Shown in pieces: positions 25,779-34,437 of a stretch of DNA of 64,000 nucleotides. Location: NCBI GenBank assembly GCA_951812745.1, contig OX638327.1:1663914-1727913 (forward strand), written 5' to 3'. This DNA is from an uncultured Nitrospirales bacterium (GTDB lineage Bacteria; Nitrospirota; Nitrospiria; Nitrospirales; UBA8639). The notes beneath the pieces were generated by a model. It saw only the letters and a program-made list of their open reading frames with translations. It ran no database searches and was not told the DNA's origin. A program made the translations under genes and the position numbers. Numbering within the stretch: position 1 is the stretch's first letter; each line of letters opens with the position of its first letter.

Positions 25779-26642
25779 CTACCCTGCCTCCTGTCCCGTT
25801 TCGGACAAAATACAACGCTCAAAGGCCTCGCTCACCGCTTGCGTCACCGTTCCCGGCACGTGGTCTCCCACCGGAACGCCGTTCAGCGTGGAAACCGGCA
25901 ACACCTCGATCGTCGTGCCGATCAGAAACAGTTCATCGGCCCGGGTCAATTCCTCCTGAGGGACATCCCGTTCATCGACCACGATGCCGTTTTTTCTCGC
26001 CAAATCCAACACCACGGCCCGGGTGACGCCGGCCAACAATTGATCACTCAACGGGGGGGTGATGATTTTTCCGTCTCTGACCAAGCACACGTTACTGGAA
26101 CAACCTTCCGTCACCAACCCGTCCTTCACCAGAATCGCCTCCATGGCGCCGGCATCGCGTGCTTCCTGTTTGGCCAGGACATTGGCAAGCAAATTCAAAC
26201 TCTTGATCGAGCACCGGCCCCACCGGAGATCGGGCAGGGTGACGGCCGGAATGCCTTGTCGTTGAAGAGCGACGTCAGACTCCGGGATTTCCCGAAACGT
26301 CATCACCACCGTGGGCTTCGCCGTACTGGGGAAAAGATGGGCTCGCGGAGCCACTCCGCGGGTCAACTGGATGTACACCAGGCACGCGGCATACCGGCTC
26401 CGGTGAACGCCTTCCCGGATCAACGCCTCCCACTCGGTTCGAGAGATGGGGATCGGAATGGAAACCGCCTTGGCGCTCGACTCCAATCGCAACAGGTGGT
26501 CGTAAAGCCGGAAAGGCACACCGCCGTAGGTGCGCACGACTTCATAGACGCCGTCACCGAACTGAAAACCTCGATCCTCGATCGAGATCGTCGCCTGTTC
26601 AAGCGGAGAATACTGCCCGTTGACGTATGCGATATTGGGCAT
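25779..26642 (-). CDS. dat: Class IV aminotransferase, D-amino-acid transaminase-like
   Basis: 287 aa. PLP enzyme of fold type IV; converts D-alanine and 2-oxoglutarate to pyruvate and D-glutamate, or acts on branched-chain substrates. FGDGVYEVVRTYGG (residues 28-41) is closer to D-amino-acid transaminase than to IlvE. The PLP Lys is K147 (CSIKSLN). Late motifs are VTEGCSSNV and the phosphate-binding FLIGTTIEVLPV. D-glutamate would feed peptidoglycan synthesis. It follows the I42-like gene by 14 bp, so the Rieske, I42-like and transaminase genes seem to form one unit. Confidence 0.85.
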   Translation of the reverse strand: MPNIAYVNGQYSPLEQATISIEDRGFQFGDGVYEVVRTYGGVPFRLYDHLLRLESSAKAVSIPIPISRTEWEALIREGVHRSRYAACLVYIQLTRGVAPRAHLFPSTAKPTVVMTFREIPESDVALQRQGIPAVTLPDLRWGRCSIKSLNLLANVLAKQEARDAGAMEAILVKDGLVTEGCSSNVCLVRDGKIITPPLSDQLLAGVTRAVVLDLARKNGIVVDERDVPQEELTRADELFLIGTTIEVLPVSTLNGVPVGDHVPGTVTQAVSEAFERCILSETGQEAG

Positions 26643-26656
26643 AGGGCTAACACACG

Positions 26657-26983
26657 TTATGAACCCGGCTCCTGCACGTGGACCAGGAATACGCGCCGCG
26701 CTTCGGCCGTAAATTTCCAGGCCATCCGTTTCTGAAATTCCAGCCGGTGCGTTCCGGGTTGGAGTGGCTCGAATTCGAATTGACGCTTGCCCGAATCAAC
26801 CGCATTATTGCTGGTGGTCCGGAAAAACTCATCCCCCGTCAGCACGAGTTGACTCGGGTCATACGTCGGCACCCACTGCTCACCCCGCGTCCGATCTTCC
26901 CACAGATTAACGGCCAACGGTTTGCCGACCGTCGCATAGAGCGGTTTACAATCGGACCGTTCTTCATCCATCATGCTGTCCAT
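26657..26983 (-). CDS. Small protein resembling chagasin-type (I42) protease inhibitors
   Basis: 108 aa, no signal peptide seen. PLAVNLWEDRTRGEQWVPTY, DPSQLVLTGDEFFR, RQFEFEPLQPGTHRLEFQKRMAW is an all-beta pattern with the loops of inhibitor family I42 (chagasin): a first loop ending in a W, a G-x-x-x-L/F pair and an R-x-W near the end. The usual NPTTGY loop is not present, so the inhibitor function is doubtful. ATG lies 3 bp after the Rieske stop; the two are coupled. Confidence 0.5.
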   Translation of the reverse strand: MDSMMDEERSDCKPLYATVGKPLAVNLWEDRTRGEQWVPTYDPSQLVLTGDEFFRTTSNNAVDSGKRQFEFEPLQPGTHRLEFQKRMAWKFTAEARRVFLVHVQEPGS

Positions 26984-26986
26984 AAT

Positions 26987-27349
26987 CTAGAAATCCCTGC
27001 ACGTGGAACTGACGAAAATCTCACCATCCTGCACCCGCACGTCATAGGTCGCGACACACTGCCCGCCTCCATCCGTCCCAAACCCGTTTCGCACGTCAAA
27101 TTGGAGATCATGCCACGGACATCCTATCACGTACCCTTTCAACTTGCCTTTATGAAGCGGCCCCCCCTTGTGCGGGCAGATATTATTGATCGCAAAAAAC
27201 GTCCCGGACACGTTAAACAAGGCAATGGTCTTACCCTTGACCTTCACGGCTTTTGATTTACCGGGAGGAACATCGTCCGCCTTGCCGATGGGCACGAAAT
27301 CGTCCGGTGATTGAGCTTCCATGGTATTAAGGGGCTGTCCCAGTGACAA
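26987..27349 (-). CDS. Rieske [2Fe-2S] protein, NirD/BphF-like
   Basis: About 120 aa. Soluble one-domain Rieske protein with no membrane anchor. Cluster ligands are in CPHKGG (C-x-H) and CPWHDLQFD (C-x2-H). This is the type found as small subunit of assimilatory nitrite reductase or as a dioxygenase ferredoxin; no reductase gene is adjacent. Start is ambiguous: TTG 27349 has GGGAGG 7 bp upstream, whereas ATG 27322 (MEAQSPDDF) has none. Its partner is unknown. Confidence 0.85.
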   Translation of the reverse strand: MSLGQPLNTMEAQSPDDFVPIGKADDVPPGKSKAVKVKGKTIALFNVSGTFFAINNICPHKGGPLHKGKLKGYVIGCPWHDLQFDVRNGFGTDGGGQCVATYDVRVQDGEIFVSSTCRDF

Positions 27350-27386
27350 ACGCAAGCCTCCCTTCCGTCAAGTTCCTTTTGACATT

Positions 27387-27896
27387 CTACAACCGCAAGG
27401 CAAAAACAAGTTCCTGGCCCAAGGAGACTTGGGCCCGATCGACAAATCCGCTGTTCGCCTCGATCAGATACCGGGCCCGTTCAGGGGGCGGTCCATACCA
27501 CTCGCAAGGGTCGCTCGCACACGGAACCGCGGTTTCGACGACATGAACCACGTGCTTGCTTTCATTCACCCAGATCAAATCCACGTTGAACTGGTACTGT
27601 TTCGTCCAGACCTTATGAAGACCGGACTCCTCGAACAGAAGAATGATGCCCCGATCCTCCGGCAGCGTCTCCCGGAACGCCAACCCGAACAACAACTTTT
27701 CCGGAGTCTCGGCCACCTCAGCCTGAAGCTTGCTCCCGCTGGGGAACCGGACCTCGATGATTTCCGTTCCTTTGGGAGCATTAAACATCAACGCCCCCGA
27801 GATCAACAACAGCGCCATCAGCACCAGAAACACAATACGCTTTCTGTTCGGGGTCAACGGAGCTTCTGCCGCGGCACGAGTCTTTTTTGAACCCAT
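27387..27896 (-). CDS. DUF192 family protein, membrane-anchored
   Basis: 169 aa. One N-terminal membrane segment (IVFLVLMALLLISGALMF, about 20-38) anchors a DUF192 domain in the periplasm. Family motifs: EVAETPEKLLFGLAFRETLPEDRGIILLFE and VDLIWVNESKHVVHVVE, then YLIEANSGFVDR. DUF192 function is not established. It lies upstream of the Rieske gene on the same strand with about 40 bp between. Confidence 0.85.
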   Translation of the reverse strand: MGSKKTRAAAEAPLTPNRKRIVFLVLMALLLISGALMFNAPKGTEIIEVRFPSGSKLQAEVAETPEKLLFGLAFRETLPEDRGIILLFEESGLHKVWTKQYQFNVDLIWVNESKHVVHVVETAVPCASDPCEWYGPPPERARYLIEANSGFVDRAQVSLGQELVFALRL

Positions 27897-28137
27897 AGGC
27901 CCTTACAATCTTTCCTCCCCGCCCCTTCCTGCTGCTTTTCCTGCTGCCATTCCAAGCAAAGCGAGGAATCTCCAGTCATTATAGCCGCGCGGGGCCGAAA
28001 CCCCGCGAACCCTGCTCCCTGATATAGCAGGCCCTCGAAACAGATGTCCAACGCAAAAATGATGGTCCCAGCAGAGTCTTACCGGCATCCCTCTCTCTCA
28101 CAGAAACTCCGCATCACACCATTTACCATTTGTCCCA

Positions 28138-28143
28138 TATAAT
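28138..28143 (+). promoter_or_regulatory. Perfect -10 box upstream of the 28209 gene
   Basis: TATAAT, 66 bp before the start of the small secreted protein. No good -35 lies 16-18 bp upstream. The rest of the 312-bp gap (27897-28208) is the divergent promoter region between the DUF192 gene and this one, with no gene seen. Confidence 0.45.
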
Positions 28144-28208
28144 TTATAGTGTCACATAGAGACTTCTCAAACTGCCCCCCCATCACCTTCGACCAGGAGG
28201 ATCTCGCC

Positions 28209-28556
28209 ATGAAGAAAAGAGCGCTCAGAGTCTTCTTCATTGCAGGCATGGCCCTGTCCCTCTCGTTTTCCATTTCGACAGGCACGTCATCCGCGGTCAT
28301 GCCCATCACCATCGACCATTTTGTCGCCAACCTCTTTCCCGAGGCCAGTCACTATCATTGGGTGGTGAACGCCGCCAAAAAGGAAACGCAACGGGAAATC
28401 ATCGTCGACGTCAACACCTTCGTCATGCAAAAGGAAGGGGCGACGCCTACGGAAGACCGATTCTTACTGCTGTTTCTCGATGGGCAGATTTTTGCCGCCC
28501 AGAATATCCCCCTCAATGCAATAGTCGACTGCGGGCCGGATGAAGAAAAAGTGTAA
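28209..28556 (+). CDS. Small secreted protein of unknown function
   Basis: 115 aa from ATG 28209, which has CAGGAGG 9 bp upstream. Signal peptide MKKRALRVFFIAGMALSLSFSISTGTSSA. The mature 85 residues (ITIDHFVANLFPEASHYHWVVN, then ETQREIIVDVNTFV) contain HYHW and end with an acidic DCGPDEEKV. No family recognised. A strong terminator follows, and a cupredoxin-like gene converges from the other side. Confidence 0.7.
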   Translation: MKKRALRVFFIAGMALSLSFSISTGTSSAVMPITIDHFVANLFPEASHYHWVVNAAKKETQREIIVDVNTFVMQKEGATPTEDRFLLLFLDGQIFAAQNIPLNAIVDCGPDEEKV

Positions 28557-28590
28557 GGCCCTGAGATCAGCCGGCAGGATATCAGACGTA

Positions 28591-28628
28591 AAAAAGCCCC
28601 GTTCCGTGAATATGGAACGGGGCTTTTT
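28591..28628. terminator. Bidirectional rho-independent terminator
   Basis: A perfect 15-bp stem: AAAAAGCCCCGTTCC at 28591-28605 and its complement at 28614-28628, with an 8-base loop. A runs on one side and T runs on the other let it work in both directions between the converging genes. Confidence 0.95.
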
Positions 28629-28653
28629 TTGCCCACAAACCGAGGATTTGCTT

Positions 28654-29148
28654 TTACTTAAAGATCACGAGACTCGAAGCAAGATGAGCCGCATGAAGCT
28701 GACATTTGACCTTCATGTTCCTAGCGGCCGTGACAAATGTCAGATCGCTCATGGGAATACCGATATACTTGGTTTCCCCAGCCTTCAGGACAAGCTTGAC
28801 TTGCATTGATGTGGGACCGGCAAAAGCCGAATCGGCAGAAAGGCTGAATCCATGGTCACCATCCAGGGCATTGGTGACTTTGATTAAAATAGGCTGACCT
28901 CTCCGACCTAAAGTTCCCTGGTTTCTCAGATCCAAAATGGCAGTTCCGGGATACCAAGCTTTTTTTCCACCAATCATTAAAGCGGTGTACTCGAGGTCGA
29001 CATCAAGATGTTTAAAGGGTTGCCCAACGACAGACCCGGTTTCGAGATCGCCGGTTGTGAAGCCACCGGACTGCAAGGCAAGGGCGACCGAAGAACCGGC
29101 TGCCACCAGAATGAGACTTAAAAGGACGGATAGAAGCACCTTGTGCAT
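28654..29148 (-). CDS. Small periplasmic cupredoxin-like protein
   Basis: 164 aa. Signal peptide VLLSVLLSLILVAAGSSVALA. The mature protein has the cupredoxin order: a hydrophobic strand pair (PILIKVTNALDGDHGF with H99), a long loop (VLKAGETKYIGIPM), and the ligand loop C149-x2-H152-x2-H155 (VKCQLHAAHLASSLVIF). C-x2-H-x2-H replaces the C...H...M of classical type 1 sites, so the copper centre may be unusual or red. GAGGAGG precedes the ATG. Third secreted copper-protein candidate within 9 kb of the giant oxidase. Confidence 0.75.
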   Translation of the reverse strand: MHKVLLSVLLSLILVAAGSSVALALQSGGFTTGDLETGSVVGQPFKHLDVDLEYTALMIGGKKAWYPGTAILDLRNQGTLGRRGQPILIKVTNALDGDHGFSLSADSAFAGPTSMQVKLVLKAGETKYIGIPMSDLTFVTAARNMKVKCQLHAAHLASSLVIFK

Positions 29149-29592
29149 TGCCTACCTCCTCACTATAAAAATGACGTTAATAAAAAGTGCCGCCAAAAAA
29201 CTCAAGGCCACTCACGTTTTCCAAGAATCCCACTTGTCTGCACCACGTTCTTGCGAAGTGAATCCGACTTATAGCACATGCCGCAATAGGACGCAAGGCT
29301 GTTTTTGAGGTGAATCTTGAGGGGGAATATACCAGAATCATGAAGGCAAGGGAATAGGCCGGTCAATGCTCCGGTTCCCGCGTCCCTGGAAGAAGCGAGC
29401 TTGCTCCGGCCCCTGTCCTCGACGTTTGTCCTCGACGCCTGTCCTCGACGTTTTTAATCGAGGATCTAATCGAGGATCCAGGATCTTTTATTATTCTGTA
29501 TTCGTAGCCGCGCCATCCCTGCTCGGGGGCAGGGACAGGACTCATGGCGCCGACACTGCGGCCCGGAGAAGACGCAGGAGTAGAAAGGGTCG

Positions 29593-29618
29593 GTCGGCTT
29601 AGCGTAGTGTAATCCGAC
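29593..29618. repeat. GTCGGNTTA...TAANCCGAC hairpin, copy 1
   Basis: GTCGGCTTA / TAATCCGAC with an 8-base loop. Sister copies at 29667-29694 and 42984-43009. Confidence 0.75.
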
Positions 29619-29666
29619 AGATGTGTCGCCCAGATGCAGAGTACGGTGTGGGGACAAGCGAAGATT

Positions 29667-29694
29667 GTCGGGTTACGCCTTCGGCTAACCCGAC
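29667..29694. repeat. GTCGGNTTA...TAANCCGAC hairpin, copy 2
   Basis: GTCGGGTTA (29667-29675) pairs perfectly with TAACCCGAC (29686-29694); CTACG follows as in copy 3. Confidence 0.8.
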
Positions 29695-29833
29695 CTACGG
29701 TCTTATCAGGGGAGAGAGGGGCTCTGCAGTCCCCCCGATAAGGGGATTGAGGGGGTTGTCTGACAACGGCGGGGCACCGGGGCACAGAAGGAAGCCGTGG
29801 AAATGGGCAACGAATGACTGAACACAGACAAGA

Positions 29834-31831
29834 ATGACCAGAAAAAAATCGAAAGCTACGCGACACCGGTCTCCCCCCTCCCCCCCGCAGCGAATTGCCG
29901 TGTCGCCAAGAGAACCACCCCGACACGAGCTACCGGCATCGCGCGAAATTCTGCTGCGGGGAGCAGGACCACTGGCGTTGTGTCTGCTGGTCGTCGTCAG
30001 CTATTTTCCCGCATTTTCGGCCGGCTTTCTGTGGGACGACCCCATATGGACCAGTTCCGAGGCAATTCGACTTTGGTCCGGCCTGTGGGACATCTGGTTC
30101 GTTCCGCCGTTTATCAAACAGGAAAATCACTATTGGCCGGTCGTGTACACGACGCTGTGGCTGGAGCACAAGCTGTGGGGATTCGATCCGGCCGGCTACC
30201 ACGTCATCAACGTGCTGTTACACGCGGTCAACACGCTGCTGCTGTGGCGGCTCATGCTGCGCCTGGAGATTCAGGGCGCGTGGCTCGTGGCGGCGGTGTT
30301 CGCGGTGCATCCGCTGCATGTCGAGTCGGTGGCCTGGGTGATCGAAATCAAGGATCTTCTGTCCGGTTTTTTCTACCTTGCCGCGGTGCTCACCTACCTG
30401 CGCTTCGTCGCAGAGCGACGCCGCGCGCATTTCGTTTGGGCGTTGGCGCTGTTCGGACTGGGACTTCTGAGCAAGTCCATCGTCGTCACGTTGCCCGTAT
30501 CGCTGCTGCTCTGGCATTGGTGGAAGCAGGGCCGCGTGACCGGGTCCGACATATCGAGCGTGCTGCCGTTCTTCGTACTGGCGGTGGGCATCACGGCGCT
30601 CGATTTGGCGTTCTTGACGCGCTTCGAGGGATGGGTCTCGTACGACTATTCGTTTGTCGAGCGGGTGCTGATCGCGGCGCGCGCCCTGTGGTTCTACGCG
30701 GGCAAGCTCCTGTGGCCGACCGATTTGAGCGTGCTGTACCCACGTTGGGAGGTGCACGCCGCGGATCCGCTGGCCTGGGGATACGTCGTCGCTTGCTTGG
30801 CGGTAGCGGCGTTGTTGTGGCTCGGCCGCCGATGGGTGGGTCGCGGACCGCTGACCGGCGCGCTGTTCTTCGCGGTCACGCTGTCGCCAGTGCTCGGCTT
30901 CGTGGACTTTAGCTTCATGCGTCTTTCCCTGGTTGCGGACCGATTTCAATACCTGGCCGGGATCGGGGTGCTCGGTGTTCTCATCGGGCTTGGCGTCTGC
31001 GGCGCGGGCAAGCTGCCGAAGACGCTGAGAAGGGGGGGCTGGGTCCTGGCGATGGGCTTGTTGGTGGTGTTGGGAACGGTCACTTGGCGCCAAGCGGAAA
31101 TCTACCGGGACGTAGAAACTTTCAACCGCCATATCATCTCGTTCAACCCGCAGGCGGAGGCCCCGTACCGCAGCCTTGGCGATACCTATCACGAGCAAGG
31201 GCGTCTGGACGAAGCCGTGGCCGCATACCGTTCCGCCCTGGAGCGATCCCGCAATCGGCGGGATTCTCTGTATCTGCACAAAAGCATCGGATCCGTGTTC
31301 CGGGATCAGGGACGCCTGAAGGAAGCCGATAAACACTATGCACTCGCCTTGCAGATCGATCCGGACTCCATACAGGTGTGGAGTCGTTTGGCGCTGTTAC
31401 GCGCCATGCAGCAACGTTACCCGGAGGCCCTCGAACTGTATCGGGCCGTGCTGCGCTCCGATCCCGAATATCCGGGCACGCACAGCAACATGGGCCGCAT
31501 CTTCTACAGCCAGGGACGATTACAAGAAGCTGATGAGCACTATCGGCGCGCGTTGCAGATCGATCCGCGCGACGCGGACGCGCTGAATAATCTGGCGGCG
31601 CTGCGGGTCAGGCAGAAGCGTTACCCGGAGGCCCTCGAACTGTATCGAACCGTGCTGCGGATCGATCCCGAACATTCGAATATACACTACAACATGGGCG
31701 TGACGTACCTTGAAATGGGCAGGCCCGCGGACGCCATTCGAATCCTGGATCGGGCGCTTGCCGTCAATCCCGCCGACAAAAAGATGCACGCCCTGCGGAC
31801 AAACGCACAGCAGATTCTACAGCGCAACTAA
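29834..31831 (+). CDS. TMTC-like membrane protein with C-terminal TPRs
   Basis: 665 aa. Residues about 40-410 hold roughly ten membrane helices in GT-C glycosyltransferase style. An early luminal FLWDDPIW gives the acidic DD pair, followed by HYWPVVYTTLW and HVINVLLHAVNTLLLW, then VHPLHVESVAWVIEIKD, all typical of the TMTC/PMT-like group. Residues about 435-660 are six TPRs (e.g. AEAPYRSLGDTYHEQGRLDEAVAAYRSAL). It may transfer a sugar from a polyprenyl carrier to a periplasmic protein. Base composition is GC-richer than its neighbours and it stands alone between long gaps, so it may be an acquired gene. Confidence 0.75.
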   Translation: MTRKKSKATRHRSPPSPPQRIAVSPREPPRHELPASREILLRGAGPLALCLLVVVSYFPAFSAGFLWDDPIWTSSEAIRLWSGLWDIWFVPPFIKQENHYWPVVYTTLWLEHKLWGFDPAGYHVINVLLHAVNTLLLWRLMLRLEIQGAWLVAAVFAVHPLHVESVAWVIEIKDLLSGFFYLAAVLTYLRFVAERRRAHFVWALALFGLGLLSKSIVVTLPVSLLLWHWWKQGRVTGSDISSVLPFFVLAVGITALDLAFLTRFEGWVSYDYSFVERVLIAARALWFYAGKLLWPTDLSVLYPRWEVHAADPLAWGYVVACLAVAALLWLGRRWVGRGPLTGALFFAVTLSPVLGFVDFSFMRLSLVADRFQYLAGIGVLGVLIGLGVCGAGKLPKTLRRGGWVLAMGLLVVLGTVTWRQAEIYRDVETFNRHIISFNPQAEAPYRSLGDTYHEQGRLDEAVAAYRSALERSRNRRDSLYLHKSIGSVFRDQGRLKEADKHYALALQIDPDSIQVWSRLALLRAMQQRYPEALELYRAVLRSDPEYPGTHSNMGRIFYSQGRLQEADEHYRRALQIDPRDADALNNLAALRVRQKRYPEALELYRTVLRIDPEHSNIHYNMGVTYLEMGRPADAIRILDRALAVNPADKKMHALRTNAQQILQRN

Positions 31832-32128
31832 AACGGTGCCGGAATAGTGCCAAGAGTCCGTTCCCACTTACCTAAGCTAAGACCGTCGAACGCACTGCCA
31901 CTTGGAAATCTGCAAGGACGCAACAGGTTCTAAAAATCCGCCGGCAGGGACTGCTCTCCGCGCTTGAGAAGACCATTTTCCCCACGTCAAACAACGATTT
32001 GCCGTCTTCCGGACAAGCCGACCTTGACCGGCAGTCACTTGCCCTTTGACTTTTCCCTTGCATCCTCCCTTTCCCCGAAGTAAAGTGAAGGCGTGCTAAA
32101 CGTTGCGTCGAGTCGCGGTGCGGCAGCC
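31832..32128. other. Intergenic region
   Basis: About 300 bp with no gene seen. TTGACTTTTCCCTTGCATCC near 32047 includes a TTGACT that could be a -35 for the next gene. Confidence 0.35.
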
Positions 32129-33142
32129 ATGCGAGTCCTCCTCCCCGTTGCCCTGAACTTGATCTTCTCCCTCATCCTGCCTCTGACGGAAATGCTGCCG
32201 AAGGCTGCGGCCTTTTCCATCGAACAACCGAAAAACGGCAGCAGTCACTCTTCAAATGAACGCGTTGCCGTGGCCCTCGACTTGGGGGCGGTCACAGGCA
32301 TTACCAAAGTCAGGTTCTATTGGTACGGGGAACAGGAAGACATGCTCAAGGCATTCGTCGAGGAAAAGTTGGCCGGAATCGCCACGGCCCCGCCGTTCGG
32401 AGCGAACCTGCGTCCGCCTCCAGCCGCCACGGGGCTCTACCGCCTGCTGGCCGTGGCCGAACAGGAAAACCGGCAAACCGACGACGAAGAATGGGCGGTC
32501 TTCGACGAAGTGCTCCTCACCATCCAACCCCACGGCTCGTTGGAAGAAATCGATTTTCAAACGGACAAACCCTTGAAATTCGGGCGGGCGAGCGCCGTGC
32601 GGGTCTATGATCAACTGGATTTTCTGGGAAAGATGATCAACCTTCCCGTGGTGGGACGGTATTCGGACGGCGCCATACGAACGATTCGTAGCGCAGCCGC
32701 GGGGACGACCTATCACGTGGACGATGAAACCGTGATCACCATCAACGAGAACGGACGGCTCCGGCTGGTGGGCAACGGCACCACGACGGTGACCGTGAAA
32801 AATGGCGGGATCGAAAAAAAGCTGGATGTCCTCGTGGAAGTCAATACCGAACCAAACCAGCCACCCGTGGGGGACCCGGGTCCCACCCAGAACGTGTATT
32901 CAGGCGAGACGGTCGTCCTCAACGGCCTCAAAAGCTATGACCCGGAAGGCGGCTCCTTGCAATATTCCTGGTCGCAAATTCGAGGCAGCAAAATCGCCCT
33001 GCTGGATCCCGATTCGGCCAAAGCCCGCTTTTTCGCGCCGTTCGTCGTCGAACCCCGTCTCTTTCGCTTTTCCCTCAGGGTCACGGACGTCCAGGGGGCC
33101 GACAGCGAACCCACCGTGGTCGATATCGTCGTGGAACCTTAG
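32129..33142 (+). CDS. Secreted protein with BIG2-like and PKD-like domains
   Basis: 337 aa from ATG 32129, which starts a signal peptide (MRVLLPVALNLIFSLILPL); a GTG at 32093 is in frame but poorly placed. Residues about 30-180 form a beta-rich domain (VRFYWYGEQEDMLKAFVEE). About 185-240 resembles a bacterial Ig-like BIG2 domain (YHVDDETVITINENGRLRLV, GNGTTTVTVKNGG). The last 90 residues are a PKD/K319-like domain (GETVVLNGLKSYDPEGGSLQYSWSQ, FRFSLRVTDVQGADS). Such domains mediate surface adhesion or display. It converges with the DUF151 gene with a 2-bp gap. Confidence 0.7.
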   Translation: MRVLLPVALNLIFSLILPLTEMLPKAAAFSIEQPKNGSSHSSNERVAVALDLGAVTGITKVRFYWYGEQEDMLKAFVEEKLAGIATAPPFGANLRPPPAATGLYRLLAVAEQENRQTDDEEWAVFDEVLLTIQPHGSLEEIDFQTDKPLKFGRASAVRVYDQLDFLGKMINLPVVGRYSDGAIRTIRSAAAGTTYHVDDETVITINENGRLRLVGNGTTTVTVKNGGIEKKLDVLVEVNTEPNQPPVGDPGPTQNVYSGETVVLNGLKSYDPEGGSLQYSWSQIRGSKIALLDPDSAKARFFAPFVVEPRLFRFSLRVTDVQGADSEPTVVDIVVEP

Positions 33143-33144
33143 CG

Positions 33145-33639
33145 TCACAAGACAATTTGCCCGTCTTTCGGCTCCTCCCCTTTTCGGGCTTTTTCCAACA
33201 GCGCTTCTTCGACAAATATGGGCGTGCCGAAATGAATCGCCAAGGCAATTCCATCTGAAGAACGACAATCAAAGACTTTGGTTTGACCACCGACGGCCAT
33301 CAACAACTCGCCGAAATAGACCTGTTTTTTCAAGCTGATCCGGACTTCCACGACCGTCATGCCGTAGGCCTGCAAAATGGTGTGCATGAGATCGTGAGAC
33401 AACGGGCGAAGTGATTTTTCCCCGGTCAACGCCCCCTGAATGGACCCCGCCACCGTCGGGTCCACGAAAATGGGGATCACGGACTCCCGTGCCGTCAATA
33501 ACACGACGGGCCCTACCTCCGACCAAACGACTTTCACGTTTTCCACTTTGACTTGCCCGGATGGAGCGAGGGTTTGCGCCTGAACCTGGAAGGCGCCGAT
33601 TGCCAAACATCCGACAAAAAGAAACAGGAGATGTCGCAT
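33145..33639 (-). CDS. Bifunctional nuclease-like DUF151 protein, exported
   Basis: 164 aa from ATG 33639, with AAAGGAG upstream. The frame is open far further back but that part is unrelated. Signal peptide RHLLFLFVGCLAIGAFQVQA. The domain is DUF151/BFN: VVLLTARESVIPIFVDPTVAGSI, PLSHDLMHTILQAYG, VYFGELLM and DCRSSDGIALAIHFGTPIFVEEALLEKA in family order. DUF151 proteins have been reported to have RNase and DNase activity in plants and are structurally defined in Thermotoga. Export to the periplasm is unusual for a nuclease-like domain of this kind. Confidence 0.8.
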   Translation of the reverse strand: MRHLLFLFVGCLAIGAFQVQAQTLAPSGQVKVENVKVVWSEVGPVVLLTARESVIPIFVDPTVAGSIQGALTGEKSLRPLSHDLMHTILQAYGMTVVEVRISLKKQVYFGELLMAVGGQTKVFDCRSSDGIALAIHFGTPIFVEEALLEKARKGEEPKDGQIVL

Positions 33640-33703
33640 AACTGGCTCCTTTAGTGGGACCTCTGCTCCCCGATTAGAGGTCCCCTGGTATTTCGTGCAC
33701 GTA

Positions 33704-34342
33704 TTATCCCGCCACAAACGGGTTATACTCCTGTTCGAGTCCGATCTGTGTCGCCGGGCCGTGTCCCGGAATGACGCGCGTGGCAGGATCCAGGGAAAAC
33801 AGTCGCTCCCGGATGGAAGACTGGATGGCACGCGCGTCGCCTCCCCACAAATCCGTTCGTCCGATCCCGCCACGAAACAGGGTATCGCCCGACAGGAGCA
33901 ACTGTTGGCCGGCAACATAAAAACTGAGCGACCCGGGCGTATGTCCCGGCGTATGTAACGCCTGTGCGGAGACGTTCCCGAATGACACTGTCTCCCCATC
34001 CTGAATCCAACAATCCGGATCCGGTGCGGGGATATACGGTACCCCAAAGGCCTGGCATTGAACGTCAAGCATCTTCCACAACGCCTCGTCATGGGGGTGT
34101 AAACACATCGGCGCCCGGGTGGCTTTCTGAATGTCACCGGAGGCCAAAAAGTGATCAAAATGGGCGTGGGTGTGCAAAATCCGAACGACTGTCAGCCCGA
34201 GACGCCGCACTTCGGCAAGCAGTTGCTCAGGATTCCCTCCCGGATCGACAATGACCGCCTCACTGGATTCCGGGTCCCCTAAAATGGAACAATTACACCC
34301 GAGGGGAGGAACCGCAACGGTTTTTAGAATAATATGCTGCAC
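33704..34342 (-). CDS. Metallo-beta-lactamase-fold hydrolase, glyoxalase II-like
   Basis: 212 aa from GTG 34342 (VQHIILKTVAVPPLGCNCSIL), with GGGAAG about 9 bp upstream; upstream in-frame codons do not match the family. Metal motif HTHAHFDHF (H-x-H-x-D-H), then HTPGHTPGS, LLSGDTLFRGGIGRTD and VIPGHGPAT. This is the small hydroxyacylglutathione-hydrolase-like type. It would cleave thioesters such as lactoylglutathione and could work with the VOC protein at 12498. Confidence 0.87.
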   Translation of the reverse strand: MQHIILKTVAVPPLGCNCSILGDPESSEAVIVDPGGNPEQLLAEVRRLGLTVVRILHTHAHFDHFLASGDIQKATRAPMCLHPHDEALWKMLDVQCQAFGVPYIPAPDPDCWIQDGETVSFGNVSAQALHTPGHTPGSLSFYVAGQQLLLSGDTLFRGGIGRTDLWGGDARAIQSSIRERLFSLDPATRVIPGHGPATQIGLEQEYNPFVAG

Positions 34343-34437
34343 AAATCGTCTTCCCTTGGCTGGCGCGTAGTCGCCGCCGGATTTGCATTCGCCTTTGAAG
34401 GCTCCTACAATCAAAATCAACGGAGGCGGGCTTTGCT

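Larger units (their letters stand above)
29149..29833. other. 685-bp intergenic region rich in palindromic repeats
   Basis: No supported gene. It contains a partial copy of the GACGTTTTTAATC palindrome family near 29437-29480, including three tandem GTCCTCGACG strings (about 29416-29455), and two hairpins of the GTCGGxTTA family at 29593-29618 and 29667-29694. Confidence 0.7.

Noticed and set aside
29400-29480. CRISPR-like short repeats (GTCCTCGACG)
   Set aside because: Only three unspaced copies of about 10 bp; no regular spacers and no cas genes. Better explained by a decayed palindromic repeat.
30218-31336. 372-codon minus-strand frame, Arg/Gln/His-rich
   Set aside because: Antisense of the TMTC-like TPR gene; composition is that of a shadow frame in GC-rich coding DNA.
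33640-34158. N-terminal 173-codon extension of the DUF151 gene
   Set aside because: It lies antisense/in another frame over the glyoxalase II-like gene; the signal peptide and ribosome site fix the start at 33639.
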